In this document: positions 22,340 through 34,963 of the stretch, piece by piece
Layout of the letters: the number at the start of each line of letters is the position of its first letter
Numbering within the stretch: position 1 is the first letter of the stretch
Assembly (NCBI GenBank): GCA_030762935.1
Contig: CM060895.1
Span: forward strand, 35,876,001-35,940,000
DNA length: 64,000 nucleotides
From: Hymenopus coronatus
Taxonomy: Eukaryota; Arthropoda; Insecta; Mantodea; Hymenopodidae
Reading direction: 5' to 3'
The notes under the pieces: generated by a model
What the model was told of the DNA's origin: nothing
The model's database searches: none
The model's input: the letters and a program-made list of their open reading frames with translations, nothing else
Made by a program: the position numbers and the translations under genes

Positions 22340-22860
22340 TTATTTTGTAGTGTTTATCGCCCGCTTTTACTGCTTGTGGAACCGCAGGCGACGACACTAG
22401 TGACATATGGAATGAAGAAAAATAAATAAATGGTGTGTTATTTATGGACGCTCTTTAACTACTGTGGTTCTCAACGTCCCATTCTATATTGGGCGTGAAA
22501 GACCGCTTAATTTTGCTCAGAGGCCTCTCTATCAGGCTTGAGGTTCTTTTACGTGCCGTAAATCTACGACTCGGAACCAACAGCATTACTTCCCTTCCGA
22601 AGAAGCCAAGCTAAGGATTTTTACACCCGAAAAAAATACATCACCCTCCGCTGATTTTGAACCCTTGGGTATATGAAGTTAGTATGGTAACCATTACATC
22701 ACGGAGGGCGACTATGGAATGAAGAGGGAGTACCGGTAGAATACGATGGCGCGGGAAACCGGAGAACCCGGCGAAAACCCGCCCCTGCGCCGCTTTGTCC
22801 TCCCCAAATCTCACATATGGTCGCTTGGGAACGAACCCGAGCCGTCTAGGTGAGAGGCGA
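22340..22860 (-). mobile_element. SINE (my S3) interrupted by a second SINE
   Basis: 22340-22417 (GTGTTTATCGCCCGC.. tail) and 22713-22860 (ACCCGGCGAAAACCCGCCCC.. head side) belong to one reverse-oriented copy like that at 53794-54004. The 12-bp TATGGAATGAAG at 22406-22417 is repeated at 22713-22724. Confidence 0.75.
22418..22712 (-). mobile_element. Inserted tRNA-derived SINE (my S4) with 12-bp target duplication
   Basis: The reverse complement begins CGCCCTCCGTGATGTAATGG and has a B box (GGGTTCAAAATC). It is flanked by TATGGAATGAAG on both sides. Confidence 0.75.
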
Positions 22861-22869
22861 GTGGCGCGG

Positions 22870-23220
22870 CCCTAACTGGCTCGCATGTTTCCCACAAGGT
22901 GATCTCAAATTAGTTTGAGATGGCATAATGCACACAGCTTGTGTGAATAAACAATTAAATCAACTGACCTGACCTAATAGTTGGTAAATTATGAACCCTG
23001 GGACTTAAAGTACTTACGACATTGTAAGTCGTCATTGGGGTATGCCATCTCAAAATAATTTGTGATCACCTTAAAGTTTACTGCGATACATAGGAATCAC
23101 TTGGGGAATTTAATACCGTGCTGGCATGTTGCTTTAGTAGTTCAGTGGTTAGAGTGACTGACTAGAGTAGTTCAAATGCCGGCTCCATTGAACTTTCAGT
23201 CTGACTCTACATATCAAATA
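22870..23220 (+). mobile_element. SINE fragments (S5-like)
   Basis: A GATCTCAAATTAGTTTGAGA core lies near 22902 and CCATCTCAAAATAATTTGTG near 23047. A tRNA-like head (GTAGTTCAGTGGTTAGAGTG.. AGTTCAAATGCC) lies at about 23137-23187. Exact limits are unclear. Confidence 0.45.
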
Positions 23221-23359
23221 TAAGAAATATTTTCGTGCCAATCGGTTACGATACACATTTGAGGTGCTAAAAATGTATGTTGTTGGACGTTGTAATCTAC
23301 ATATCTTGAGAGAAAATGAAACTGAAAATAATTTTGATAACTTGTTGCACAACAGCAAA

Positions 23360-24800
23360 TGAATTATGTAAATATTAAATTGCTAGATCTCGTAATTCAA
23401 TATTTTTACCGCCCACCTAAACCCCTTCGGCTTTCACTGCTTGTCAGAAGCACGAGGAATGCCTAGGGTTTAGCTAAAGCAAGTTTTGTGACCAGCCGCC
23501 ATCTTATGATTCTACTACACACAGCCATACACACCATACACAGCATCTGTCATATTAATTGTTTTTCCAAGTTTTTGAAATAAAAAACAAAGGACAAAGA
23601 AAGGGAAGAGATCTCTTAGTAGAAGGGATACTTAATACAATCACATTTTTTGGCCTGTCAGAGGCTATTATTGCAGTAAACAATGTAGCAAGGTCATAAC
23701 TTAATGTTGTTCCAATTTCTTGGCCTGAAACTGAAGGAGGGCAAAATATAGATTTTGACCAAATGTTATTGCATGTCTCTCATGCCTATAACCATTAATT
23801 CCACTAAATGAACTTATAAATAAGTGCACACCAAAAAAGAGTAACACGTATCAGAGAACATCCCAAATATTGTAATGACTTTCACTGTGGATTGCATGTA
23901 TTGCATTCCGAGCCCGAGGAACACGCCCCTTATTCTCACGGTTCTGATATTATAAGCATACAATTTCATACTAATTATTTCTCGGGAAGGCTGCTAAATG
24001 AGCGAAATAGCAAGCGGGTTCTTATAAACCGGAATAGATTGTCAAATTTGGATGCTTCTCAATGGACTTTTGGGGTTGGAAATCTAAAATCTGACAAACA
24101 ATACAGATTCGTTCTGTGGATAACGTATGACATATTTCACTAAGTAAACCACCAAAAATTCCGTAAATAAATACACTAACCTATGTATTGAAACAACTTC
24201 CCTTTCCTTGTGTATGCTTCTGCTATTCGAGAAATAAATAACAAGCAAACGCCATTATTATACCGGTTTAAAACTTACGCTCTAAATGTATTGCTTAATT
24301 GACATTTAGTACCACAAAATCTTATTTTTGTGTGTACATTTACTCCACAAAAATTGTACTCATCTCAGAAGTGTAGAATGAAAATATGGTGGCTGGACAA
24401 AAACTGCTTCACCAACCACAACGCATTAGGAGAGGGCATTTCCTCTCTATTCTCTTTATATCTATGGTCAAAATATCACAAGGTCTACCACATAATATCC
24501 CTATTCCCTTCTGATAGTAAACACAACACAACTGTATACCAAGCTGCGGTAACTTTGTTTCTGTCCCGCTATCGGTCCCCAAGATGCTATCCCAATAATA
24601 AACATTCCATAATTATCCATGAAAAAAATAATTAAGTGAAATATATAACTATGGTTACTTATAGGTAGCGTTCATTTGGACCCCGTAGCCAAACTAACAG
24701 GAATACACGTTGTTTGACAGTAGAGGCGAATATTTATAGCCTGTTAAAGTATACATCTGTGAAATTTGTTAAATCTACATTAAGATGTTTTATTGAAATT
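23360..24800. other. Intron sequence, nothing recognised
   Basis: Open stretches at 23892-24143 and 24330-24635 (plus strand, 83 and 101 codons) have no family signature or splice context that I can see. They are probably chance. Confidence 0.4.
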
Positions 24801-24806
24801 CATCAA

Positions 24807-24807
<1 letters not shown>

Positions 24808-24866
<59 letters not shown>
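24808..24866. repeat. (TTA)n microsatellite
   Basis: About 19 perfect trinucleotide copies. Confidence 0.95.
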
Positions 24867-25055
24867 GTGATACTTTTGCCATGTGCCAGAATTTTAAGTT
24901 GAATGGTAATTAAAATAACAATTTTTCTGTCTAAATTTATGGTTCTTATAAAAATGAGCCACCTGATGCACTTTCAAAAATATTCACATAGAAAAGTCCA
25001 GTTTTACATTAAATGAGTTTATAAATAGATCTGTCATATTCAATAGACTAATAAA

Positions 25056-25056
<1 letters not shown>

Positions 25057-25094
<38 letters not shown>

Positions 25095-25124
25095 ACTATC
25101 TATCTATCTATCTATCTATCTATA

Positions 25125-25156
<32 letters not shown>

Positions 25157-25158
25157 CG

Positions 25159-25219
<61 letters not shown>

Positions 25220-25227
25220 ATATCTAT
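25057..25227. repeat. (CTAT)n microsatellite, about 170 bp
   Basis: More than 40 tetranucleotide copies with a few single substitutions (CTAA, ATAT, CCGT). Confidence 0.95.
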
Positions 25228-25436
25228 AATTTTATATTAGCCCTTAATAATGTAGAAAAACTTTTTGTACTCTCCTAAACTCTTGATTTTTTCATAATTT
25301 AATAATTTAATGAACCAAATTCGGGCATTATTTCAAAAAGTAATATGATCATTTTATGTAATGTTGTTTTAAGAGATAGTATAAAAAGTTGAAAACAAAT
25401 TAGTAAAAGTAAATATATAAAAGTATAAAAGTAAAA

Positions 25437-25437
25437 G

Positions 25438-25466
<29 letters not shown>
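25437..25466. repeat. (TA)n microsatellite
   Basis: About 14 TA copies. Confidence 0.95.
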
Positions 25467-25469
<3 letters not shown>

Positions 25470-26309
25470 GTGGTATATTTTGAGTATGGAAAAGTGTTGC
25501 AATAAATTTTTCGAAAAATAGCGTTTAAATTTGGGGGTGCCTATTTTAAACAGAGCACGGTTTTGGGTTCCGAAGCGCACAAAGTTACGAACACACAGAA
25601 CAGTCAATGGTTAGTGGGGAGGGGTTTGTAGCGTGAACATGCACACGTTGATGTATAATTTGTTCCAAGATAGCTCATTACAGGTTTTGACATTATATAC
25701 GTCTTTCTAATTCATAAAATAACATAGTAAAACAATTATCTCATAATATTAGTAAATAAGAACGTATTGTGCTTTTACAAATAAAAGTGTAAAACTTAGT
25801 GCAAAAAATCAGGATAATAATGCGCAGAGCTTTGAAAAGACAATGAATATAAATCAAACCAAATCACCCTTAATTTATTGCAGTGAATTACAAGATGTAT
25901 ATTTGTTGTATCGAAAGAAGAGACTCTCTTCCGGTCATTCAAAATATGTTTGAATAATTCACAAGTTTGTTCAGTGTCGAATGCCTTCCCTTTTGTATTT
26001 TCGGCATTTTCAATCTGCGCTCTCTTTCAGTGTTCACTGGTTTATCTACTAGCAGGAATTGAACAAGGCTAGGCAGTGAGCAAGCTGAGTAGTGCAATCA
26101 CGCCTACTCCATCACGTCATAGTTATTCTCTGTGTGCACCGAACCTTAATCCGGCAATTTCCTGGCCCCGGACCTTCAATTAATTGGTAGCTCAAATTCA
26201 CCAAGGGGGAAAACCAATAAACTTAAATTAAGTTAATAAAGTTCGGAATTCATATTATTTTACTGTGGAAAAATATATAAATATATATGTATATATTTGG
26301 TTTTCATAA
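25470..26309. other. Intron sequence, nothing recognised
   Basis: Mixed AT-rich DNA with a GC-richer part near 26010-26200. No coding similarity or terminal repeats were identified. Confidence 0.4.
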
Positions 26310-27735
26310 TTTTTGGTCAAATTTCACAGATGTGTCCGTGTGTGTGTGTGTGTGTGTGTCCGTGTGTTCGTGTGTCTGTGAACACGATAACTCAAAAACG
26401 AAAAGCAGCTAAAATACCAAACTTTGTATAACTGCTAAACCGTAAGAGATGGAGAAAAACTTACAACACAAAAATGCAGAGCACGTTAGAGCACACAATT
26501 TATGTTATATACATTTTTTTCGTGGAGTTAATCGTTTTTGAGTTACTCCTTGTTTTCTGGTTTCAGCTTTAAAAACATACTTTTCTCGTACAGGAATTTA
26601 ACATTTCAGGCCCATACAAACAAAGGAACTTCAGTCATATAGTATCCAACTTTGACCATTACTTTAACCAACAGTACTCCCTTATTTCGCTTCTACTTAC
26701 TAGGAAGCAAGTAATAGGTTATTTCGGCTGATATTTTCTCGATTAGCATAGAAGCATAAGCTTTTTAACAATACTTAATTGCAGAGATATAGAGAAAGTC
26801 ATGTGAATGGAACACAGAAGATTTTTTGTTACTTTCTCTATACGAACTATATACATAGTATATAGAGAAGGTATTGCATTGTACCCAAAAATTCGATACC
26901 GAGATTGCACCGTATATACTCCTTGAATCTAAAATGCAAAAAAAATCTAATCCAAAAAAAGCATTTTTAGAAAAATGTCCGTGTATGTTTGTGTGTGTCT
27001 GTCTGTCTGTGTGTATGTGTGTGTCTGTGTGTCTGTGGGCAGCATAGCTCAAAAACGAAAAGAACCGTTAAAGCCCAAACTTGGTATTTAAGTTTGGTAT
27101 CTTCCAAGGATGCGACACGAAGATTTTCAAGAAAATGCCCCCATCACAAACTTTCCTTTACATGAAAAAAAAAATTTGAAAATGTTGATTTTCTTAAAAA
27201 TGGCTGTAACGATTTTGATTAAAATATCGTATATTAAATATATTTACCTGACAAATAAAAGTATATCTTGAATTTTCTGGGAATAGCCCCTGAAGACTAC
27301 TTTATTCTGGATGAATTTTACGGAATTGTGTATAGCTGCTAAACCGTAAGAGATGGGGAAAACCTTACTGCACAGAAAATGTAGCTCACGATATAATACG
27401 CAATTTATGCCATATACATTTTTTTCGTGGAGTTGATCATTTCTAAGATATTCCTGGTTTTTCGTTTTAGCTTTGAAAAACTTATACCTTTCTCATACTG
27501 GAATTTCTTAACTCCTGTCCATACAAACAAAGGAACTTCAGTTACATAGCAACTAGCTTTTGGCTATCATTTTAACCTATTGAACTCCCTCATTTCGCTT
27601 CTACTTACAAGTAAGCAAGTAATAAGAGTATTTCTGCTAATTAGCATAAAGTAAATAGAAGAATATACTTTTTAACTACACTTTGTTGCAGAAATGTAGA
27701 GAAAGTCATGTGAATGGAACACATCAGATTTTTTG
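26310..27735 (-). repeat. Family R, two tandem reverse copies
   Basis: 26310-26824 is internally deleted. 26825-27735 is essentially complete (TTACTTTCTCTATACGAAC to GTAGAGAAAGTCATGTGAAT). They join directly at CAGAAGATTTTTTG|TTACTTTCTC. Confidence 0.85.
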
Positions 27736-27978
27736 TAGTTTAACGTCCCTTAACCTGGTTGGTCATATCGGACGATGAATGAAATTGGTGAAATGAAGCT
27801 CAAATGGTCTCGGGGTCCATGAAGCTTAAAGTTACTCGACATTTTGTCTTCTCAGGATAAGGGAAAACCCCGAAAAAAAACCTTACCCGGGTAACTCACC
27901 CTAAGTGAGATTCGATCTCAGGACCTTTTGAATGTGAGGCAGACACGATATCACTACACTACCCAGGCGGGCAACAAA
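27736..27978 (-). mobile_element. tRNA-derived SINE (my S1)
   Basis: The reverse complement starts GCCCGCCTGGGTAGTGTAGT, has a B-box-like GAGATCGAATCTC, and ends with GGGACGTTAAAC. Related copies lie at 54697-54897 and 63385-63503. Confidence 0.75.
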
Positions 27979-28209
27979 TAAATTGGTTAAATATTTTAGA
28001 AGAATGATTAGAGGTCATGTGAAATCAGTACTTGAGACCTCTTTTTTCAATGACTTCTAGTTGATATACCAATTTGCACTCTCCTACCTATATACCGACA
28101 GGCAAAGCTAGACTAATCACTGCTCTACTATTAGCGAACTCTCCTATAACTACTTTTACAAAAGCATTGCTAGTTTAGTGCTCAAGCAGTGGCTCTGTAT
28201 AGAGAAGTG

Positions 28210-28327
28210 GAGCGCCCCTGTGCGAGCGCGCGGCAACCTGCAATGCAGTAACTGCACGCGGCAGAGTGTGTGTTACTCAACCTTGTAACCTGTTTCACCG
28301 GTTGCCGCGCGCCCGTTCAAGGGGCTC
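28210..28327. mobile_element. GC-rich foldback, possibly a MITE
   Basis: GAGCGCCCCTGTGCGAGCGC followed by GCGGCAACC (28210-28238) is matched in inverse at 28300-28327 (GGTTGCCGCGCGCCC..GGGGCTC). The base composition contrasts sharply with its AT-rich surroundings. Confidence 0.5.
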
Positions 28328-28464
28328 TACAATGCATGCGCTATGATTCTGTTTCGCTGCAAATTATTTTATAAAGAATGAATACTTAGTACCCCAGATA
28401 CAAGCACACAGATCCGAAGAGTTGTTTACCTCCATTATTAACTCCGAATAGGTTTATAAAACTA

Positions 28465-31022
28465 TGAGTCCCATTCACAATATTTTCTCTACCTGTTCTG
28501 CAAACAAACCATTCTTATAAAAGATTATTCCTTTATCTACTGCATTATAATCCAGACAAACATTAACATAAATTCTCTTATTACTTGCTTCCTTGTTAGT
28601 AGTACGGAAATTATAAAATACACTAAGCAAATATGATACTGAAATCATTTAAAAAAAAGTCGCTATGAACAAGAATTGAAATTCGGTGGTATTTACGTGA
28701 TCAGGAGTAAACCAAGAGATATGAAAGAAAAAATATGATGTGTTCCATTCACATGACTTTCTCTACATCTCTGAATAAATTATTATTAAACACTTGTGCT
28801 TCCATCTACTTCGTGCTAATCGATATAAACATTATCAGAAATGCTTTCTTGTAAGTAGAAGGGAAAATGGGGGAAGTAGGCCAAAACCATAGTGAAACCT
28901 TTTAAAAGCTGGTTGCCATGCGGTTGAAATCCGTGTCTTTGCATTGCCATGAGTTGACAAATTCCCGTATGTGAAAAGTTCAAGCATTTTAAAACTGAAA
29001 CCAATAATAAGGAATATCTACAACATGTTCAACTCCACGAAAAAAATGTATATGACACAAATTGTGTGTTTCAACGAGATTTACACGTTTTGTGAAGTAA
29101 TTTTTGTCTACCTCTTATGGTTTACTAGTTATGAAAAATCCAGAAAAATTCAACAGTAATAAAGAGGTGTTTAGAGGCTATTCCCAGAAAATGCAAGAAA
29201 TGTAATGTAATGTTTTTAACATTCGGTGTTTTAATCAAAATCGTTTGTCATTTTTGAGCAAATAAAACTTTTCTAAATTTTTTCCATTTAAAGGGTAGTT
29301 TGAGGTAGGGGTATTTTCCTCAAAATATTCGTGTCGCATCCTTTGAGGATACTAAACTCAAATACGAAGTTTTACGACTTTCGTTTTTGACGTATCATGT
29401 TCACAGACACACGGACACTCGCACATAAACGAATATTTTTTCTAACAATTCTTAATTGTCTATTTCCGGTGAAATCTCGGTATCGAAATTTTAGTTGCAA
29501 TGCAATGACTTCTCTATACACTATGTATATAGTACGTGTAAAAGTAACAATGAACTAACCATTTGAAAAAAGGTTTAAGTAGATTAAAATGGAAAATAAT
29601 AATGGTTTTATCTCGTCAACGCTTAACATTACAAAAATCTGATGTGTTCCATTCACATGACTTTCTCCACATCTCTGCGACAAGTTATTGTTAAAAAAAC
29701 TTATGCATCCATTTACTTCATAATAATCCAGAAAAAAATAGCAGAAATAGTCTTATTACTTGCTTGTAAGCAGAAGCAAAATAAGGGAGTACCATAGGTT
29801 AAAGTGGTAGTCAAAAGCTGGTTGCTATGTGACTGAAGTTCCTTTGTTTGTATGGACAGAGTTGACAAATTCCTGTATGAGAAAAGTGTAAGTTTTCATA
29901 GCTGAAAACAAAAACAAGGGATATTACAAAAACGATCAACTCCACAAAAAAATGTATACGACATAAATTGTGGGTTTTAGTATGTTCAACATTTCTGTGC
30001 GACAATTTTATGTCCATCTTTTACGGTTTAGCAAAATTCCGTAAAATGCATCTAGAATAGTGTAGTGTTTAGAGGCAATCCCAGAAAATTCAAGATATAC
30101 ATTTTATTTGTGAGGTAAATATCAATAATATACGATATTTTAATCAAAATCGTTACACGCATTTTTGAGAAAGTCAATTTTTTCGGAAAAAGTTCCACGT
30201 AAAGGGTAGTTGGGAGAGGGGGATTTTCTTGAAAATCTTCGTGTCTATCCTTGGAAGGTACCAAAACTTAAAACCATGTTTGGTATTTAACGATCTTTTC
30301 GTTTTTGAGCTGTGCTGTCCACAGACACACAGGCACACACACATATGCACACACATAGACAAACACACGCATACACACAGACCTTTTTTCAAAAATGTTT
30401 TTTTTTTATTCAGGGGAACCCAAAACATGTATTTCCAGTGAAATCTTGGTATCGAACTTTTGGGTACAGTAATACAATAACTTCTCTATACACTATGTAC
30501 ATAGTACGTGTAGAGAAAGTAAAAATGTACGCGACATAAATTGTGTATTTTAATGAGATCTATATACTTTGTGTATTACATTTTTGTCTATTCTAATGGT
30601 TTATCAATTATACAAGAGTCATTCAGACAAAAGAGGTCTTCAGTGACTACTCGAAAATTAAAGATACACATTTTGTTTGTAATGAGAATATCATTTTCTT
30701 AATAAAAACATTAGATCCATTTTTGAGAAAATCAAAATTTTCTAAAAAAATGTCTATGTAATGGTGATTTGGAGATGGAGGGATTTTTCTGCAAATCTTC
30801 GTGTCTCATTGCTGGAATATGCTTACATTAAACATCAAGTTTGGTATTTAACGGACTTTTAGATTTTGAGTTTTGCTGCCCACGGTCACACGCTCAAGTA
30901 CGCACACACAGATGCCATTTTATTATTTTTATTCAAGTGGTCTAAAAAACTATATTTCAATATAGAATGTTTTAGTGTAATAGTGTATTTACCTTGTGCA
31001 TACGTGCTAGAAAAAGTAAAAT
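28465..31022 (+). repeat. Family R, tandem array of four copies
   Basis: The copies are at about 28465-28735 (5' part only), 28736-29551 (full), 29634-30526 (full) and 30527-31022 (lacks the 5' part). The last junction is GTAAAAATGTACGCGACATA, the end of one copy fused to the middle of the next. Confidence 0.8.
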
Positions 31023-32127
31023 GAGAAAAATTCCAGTCACGTAGTAATGTATCTTCATGTTTTCCTATCTCATTATAGATTAAAAGACCTGCATAGCATT
31101 CAATCAGTGTGATCACAAAGAAAAGGTTCACATTTTGGCTACAGCAACCTGAAATACGTTTGGTTTCTATGTCATAATTGCAGGAGTTTAAAGTAAAAAT
31201 TAATGTTGCCTACACGCTTGCAATATTTAAACAGTAACACTATGATACTTATGATTATAATTTTTTTTCAAATTAGTAGTTTTAATAACTAATTAACATT
31301 GTAACTTAGAAAATATAGGAATAAATAATTTCTAACCTAAGTAACTTTATCCTTAATATATTATTATTATTATTATTATTATTATTAGTGTTGTTGTTTA
31401 ATTCAATATTTACTTTAAGCTTTAAAATACTGCGTTTTTTCTGTGATCCATAAGATAAACAAACTATAGGTTTACATAAATGTATACCTTCATTTATTAA
31501 ATAAAAACAAAATAAATTTTATTCCATGTCGAAATATGGAGTTATATCGACGTAACTTTACAATATAAAGTTATTAAAGAATATCACAAACTAATTCCTA
31601 AAATGATTACTTAAAGAATCCATTCTAATCTTTCCATTACATTGAGTTAAAATGTGAATTTTTATGTTAATATAAAAATATCAAATATTACTATTAGTTA
31701 TTCGAATTTTCGAAATGAGAATAAAAGAGATTGGTGTCTACTAACACTAGCACATTTAAACCACGAAAAATGCTATATGTTATAATATTGCATTAATATT
31801 TTCATATTTATCATAGATGTAAAATTTAGCTTATTTTATAATTTCTTTACTGAGACACTTTACGTTATACTATGCTGCATATATTTATAATGTAAACCAA
31901 GAGAAATCCAATCTACATCTTAGACAGATTGTTTTCATGAGAGCGTATATAAGTTTAAAGCTACTAAAGGAAAAGCATTTGAACATAATAAAGTTGGAAA
32001 AGTTTTATTTTATTTTAAACGAAAACAAAGCACATCTAAAGAAAATAAAAAAATTACAGATAAATGCTATATTTTTTCAAACCATTGCAAAAGTGGAGCC
32101 GAGGAACAAATACATGGTGGTACTTAC
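31023..32127. other. AT-rich intron, nothing recognised
   Basis: It lies directly downstream (minus strand) of the proposed start exon. There is a short (TTA)n at about 31365-31386. A plus-strand open stretch of 68 codons at 31937-32143 overlaps the exon antisense and is probably chance. Confidence 0.4.
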
Positions 32128-32210
32128 TCAAAAAGTTCCCTGAGCCTCTCCATATTCCACTCAAATAGTCACCTCTCAAATGAGACAAATTAACTGCCTT
32201 CAAGTGTCAG
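32128..32210 (-). CDS. Microexon gene, proposed first coding exon (26 coding nt)
   Basis: The minus strand reads ATG at 32153-32151, then ERLRELF and GA before the donor GTAAGTACC at 32127. The exon is bounded upstream by TTTATTTTTTTTCAG, so 32210-32154 would be spliced 5' untranslated sequence; all three frames through that acceptor meet a stop before the ATG. Phase 2 at its end fits exon 21714-21780. No signal peptide is predicted by eye, so the product is probably not secreted. If the ATG call is wrong, an internal acceptor at TTAATTTG.. would give another open frame (NLSHLRGDYLSG..), but that frame does not give phase 2. Confidence 0.5.
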
Positions 32211-32477
32211 CTGAAAAAAATAAATACACAATATTTATTGCACATGTATATTTACCATAAAAAATCACGTGTTGTATTGAAGCAAAATTTGAAATGTAAG
32301 TTTACTGGAAATGCACGATTCAAAGTTTCCTGAATTCAAAAGAAAAAATTCCATTCCACGCTGTTCGGAAAGTAGCTTCTTAACCAGGTAATACTTTTCT
32401 CTTCCCAAACCAGATACATAATCGTTCCCTCTACATTATACAATCACAACACCATGAACCTGGGATCAAGTATTCAT

Positions 32478-34672
32478 AAAAATGCATACAACATAAATTG
32501 TGTGTTTTAACGAGCTTTACATATTTTGTGAAGTAAGTTCTTGTCTATCTCTTACGGTTTACCAGTCATGAAAAATTCCTCAAAGTTCATCCAGCATAAA
32601 CATGTCTTCAGAGGCTATTCCCAGAAAATATACATTTTATTTGGCTTGTAAACATCTTTAATGTACGATATTTTAACCAAAACCGTTAGAGCCATTTTCG
32701 AGAAAATCAAAATATTCGAAATTTTTCCCATGTAATGAGTAGTTGGGGGTGGGGGATTTTGTAAAAAATCTTCATGTCGCATCCTTGGAATATACCAAGT
32801 TTGGTATTTAACGGACTTTTCGTTTTTGAGATATGCTGCCCACAGACACACACACACATACAGACACACACAGACACACACGGACATTTATCTAAAAATG
32901 CTTATTTGGATTCATGGGGTCCTAAAACATGTATTACTGGTGAAACCTCGGTATCGAATTTTAGGAAGCATTACGATACCTTCTCTATAGACTATGTACA
33001 TAATACGGGTACAGAAAGTAACAATGGAAAAAATCGTATGTGTTCCATTCACATGACTTTTTCTGCCTCGTTGTAACAAATTATTGTTCATAATCATAAT
33101 CTTCATCTACTTTTGTGTAATCGGAATAAAAATTAATATAAATTGGCTCAATTACTTGCGCCCTTGTAAGTAGAAGGGAAATAAGGGAATACACTAAGCT
33201 AAAACAATAATTAAATCTTTTAAAAGCTGGTTGCCAGGTGGTTGAAATCCGTTTCTATGCAGTGCTAGAGGTTTAGAACTTTCCGTGTTATAAAAGTATT
33301 TTAAATCTGAAAGAAACAACAAGGAATATCTCAGAAATGGGCAATTCTACGAAAAAAAAGTATATGACTTAAATTGTGCCTTTTAACGTGATCTACATTT
33401 TTGTGTAATAAATGTTTGTCTATCTCTTACGGTTTACCAGTTGCTCCAAGTTCAGAGTCTGGTGGGCTATTCCCAGAAATTTGAAGATATACATTTTATT
33501 TATCCATGTAAATATCTTTAATATAAGAGATTTTAATCAAAATCTTTAGAGCCACTTTTGAGAAAACCAAAAGGTTTCAAATTGTTTCCGTGTAAAGGAT
33601 CATTTGGGGTTGGGGAATTTTTCTCAATCCTGGAAGATACTGAACCTAAATACCAAGTTTGACATCTTACCGACTTTTTGTTCTTAGTTATCGTGTTCAC
33701 AAAACGGACCTTTTTCTAAAAATGCTTTTTTATGGATTCATGGGACTCTAAAACTTGTATTTCCGGTGCAATCTCGGTATCAAATATTTTCGGGAGTGCA
33801 ATACTTTTTCTGTTCAGTATGTCCATAGTACGTGTAGAGAAAGTAAAAATATGTATCCCAGCAACAAATCTTTCTTAAAAAGCTTATACTTGTATTTACT
33901 TTATGCTAATCAGAAACAATGAGCACAAATAGTCTTATTACTTGCTTCCTAGTAAGCAGAAGCGAAACAAGGGACTACCATAGGTTAAAGTGACAGTCAA
34001 AAGCTGGTTGCTTTGTCAATGAAGTTCCTTTGTTTAAATGGATAGGAGTTTACAAGTTCCTGTATGAGAAATGTATACGTTTTTCATAGCAGAATCCAAA
34101 AATAAGGAATGTCACAAAAACGACGAACACCACAAAAAACGTGTATAACATAAATTGTGTGTTTTAATGTGCTCCACATTTTTTGTGTAGTAAGTTTTTG
34201 TCCATCTCTTACGGTTTAGCAGTTATTCACAATACAGTAAAATTCATCCAGAATAAACTACTCCTCAAAGGCTATTCCCAGAAAATTCAAGATATTCATT
34301 TTATTTGTCAGGTAAATATCTTTAATATACGAAATTTTAAACAAAATCGTTAGAGCCATTTTTGAGAAAATCAAAATTTTCGAAAAAAGTTCCCTGTAAC
34401 GGGTAGTTGGGGGTGGGGGGATTTTTCTCAAAATCTTCGTGTCGCATCTATGGAAGATAGTAAACCTAAATAACAAGTTTGATATTTTACCGACTTTTCG
34501 TTTTTGAGTTATCGTGTTCACAGACACACGGACACACACACGGACCTTTTTGTAAACATGCTTTGTTTGGATATTGGGGACTCTAAAACATATATTTCCG
34601 GTGAAATCTCGTAATTAAATACCTTCTCTATACACTATGTGCATAGTGTGTATAGAGAAAGTAAAAATATGT
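32478..34672 (+). repeat. Family R, tandem array of three copies
   Basis: The copies are at about 32478-33025 (no 5' part), 33030-33851 (full) and 33852-34672 (nearly full). Each ends in the GTAGAGAAAGTAA or TATAGAGAAAGTAA terminus. Confidence 0.8.
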
Positions 34673-34918
34673 AATTTATAAACAATATCTATTTACAACT
34701 ATTTTTCTCAGTTTAACTTTTCTCTGTAACTCCTGGTCTCAAACAGTTGCTCTAACATCTAAGACACTATTGCAAAATACACACACGACATTAAATGTCT
34801 CAACTGACTTGCATAATTTCCTAAATATTATTTAATAATTATGCAAGTCAGTTGTAAATAGATATTGTTTATAAGTTACATATTTTTACTTTCTCTATAC
34901 GCACTATATACATATGGC
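34634..34918. repeat. Imperfect inverted repeat, about 68-bp arms, with an inner hairpin
   Basis: 34634-34704 pairs with 34849-34918: AGTTGTAAATAGATATTGTT on the right arm is the exact inverse of AACAATATCTATTTACAACT on the left. An inner pair CAACTGACTTGCATAATT/AATTATGCAAGTCAGTTG lies at about 34800-34856. The arms include the family R terminus on both sides. Confidence 0.8.
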
Positions 34919-34963
34919 TTATGCTGAAGGAACAATTAGCAAACACTATTTTTACAAACCCTT

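Noticed and set aside
24714..24902. Poly-isoleucine frame
   Set aside because: Translation of the (TTA)n microsatellite.
25057..25227. CRISPR-like regular repetition
   Set aside because: It is a plain tetranucleotide microsatellite without spacers, in a eukaryotic genome.
32128..32210. Reading the 32.1-kb exon as an internal coding exon
   Set aside because: All three frames from the acceptor hit a stop; only an ATG-initiated or alternative-acceptor reading is open, and the ATG reading fits the next phase.
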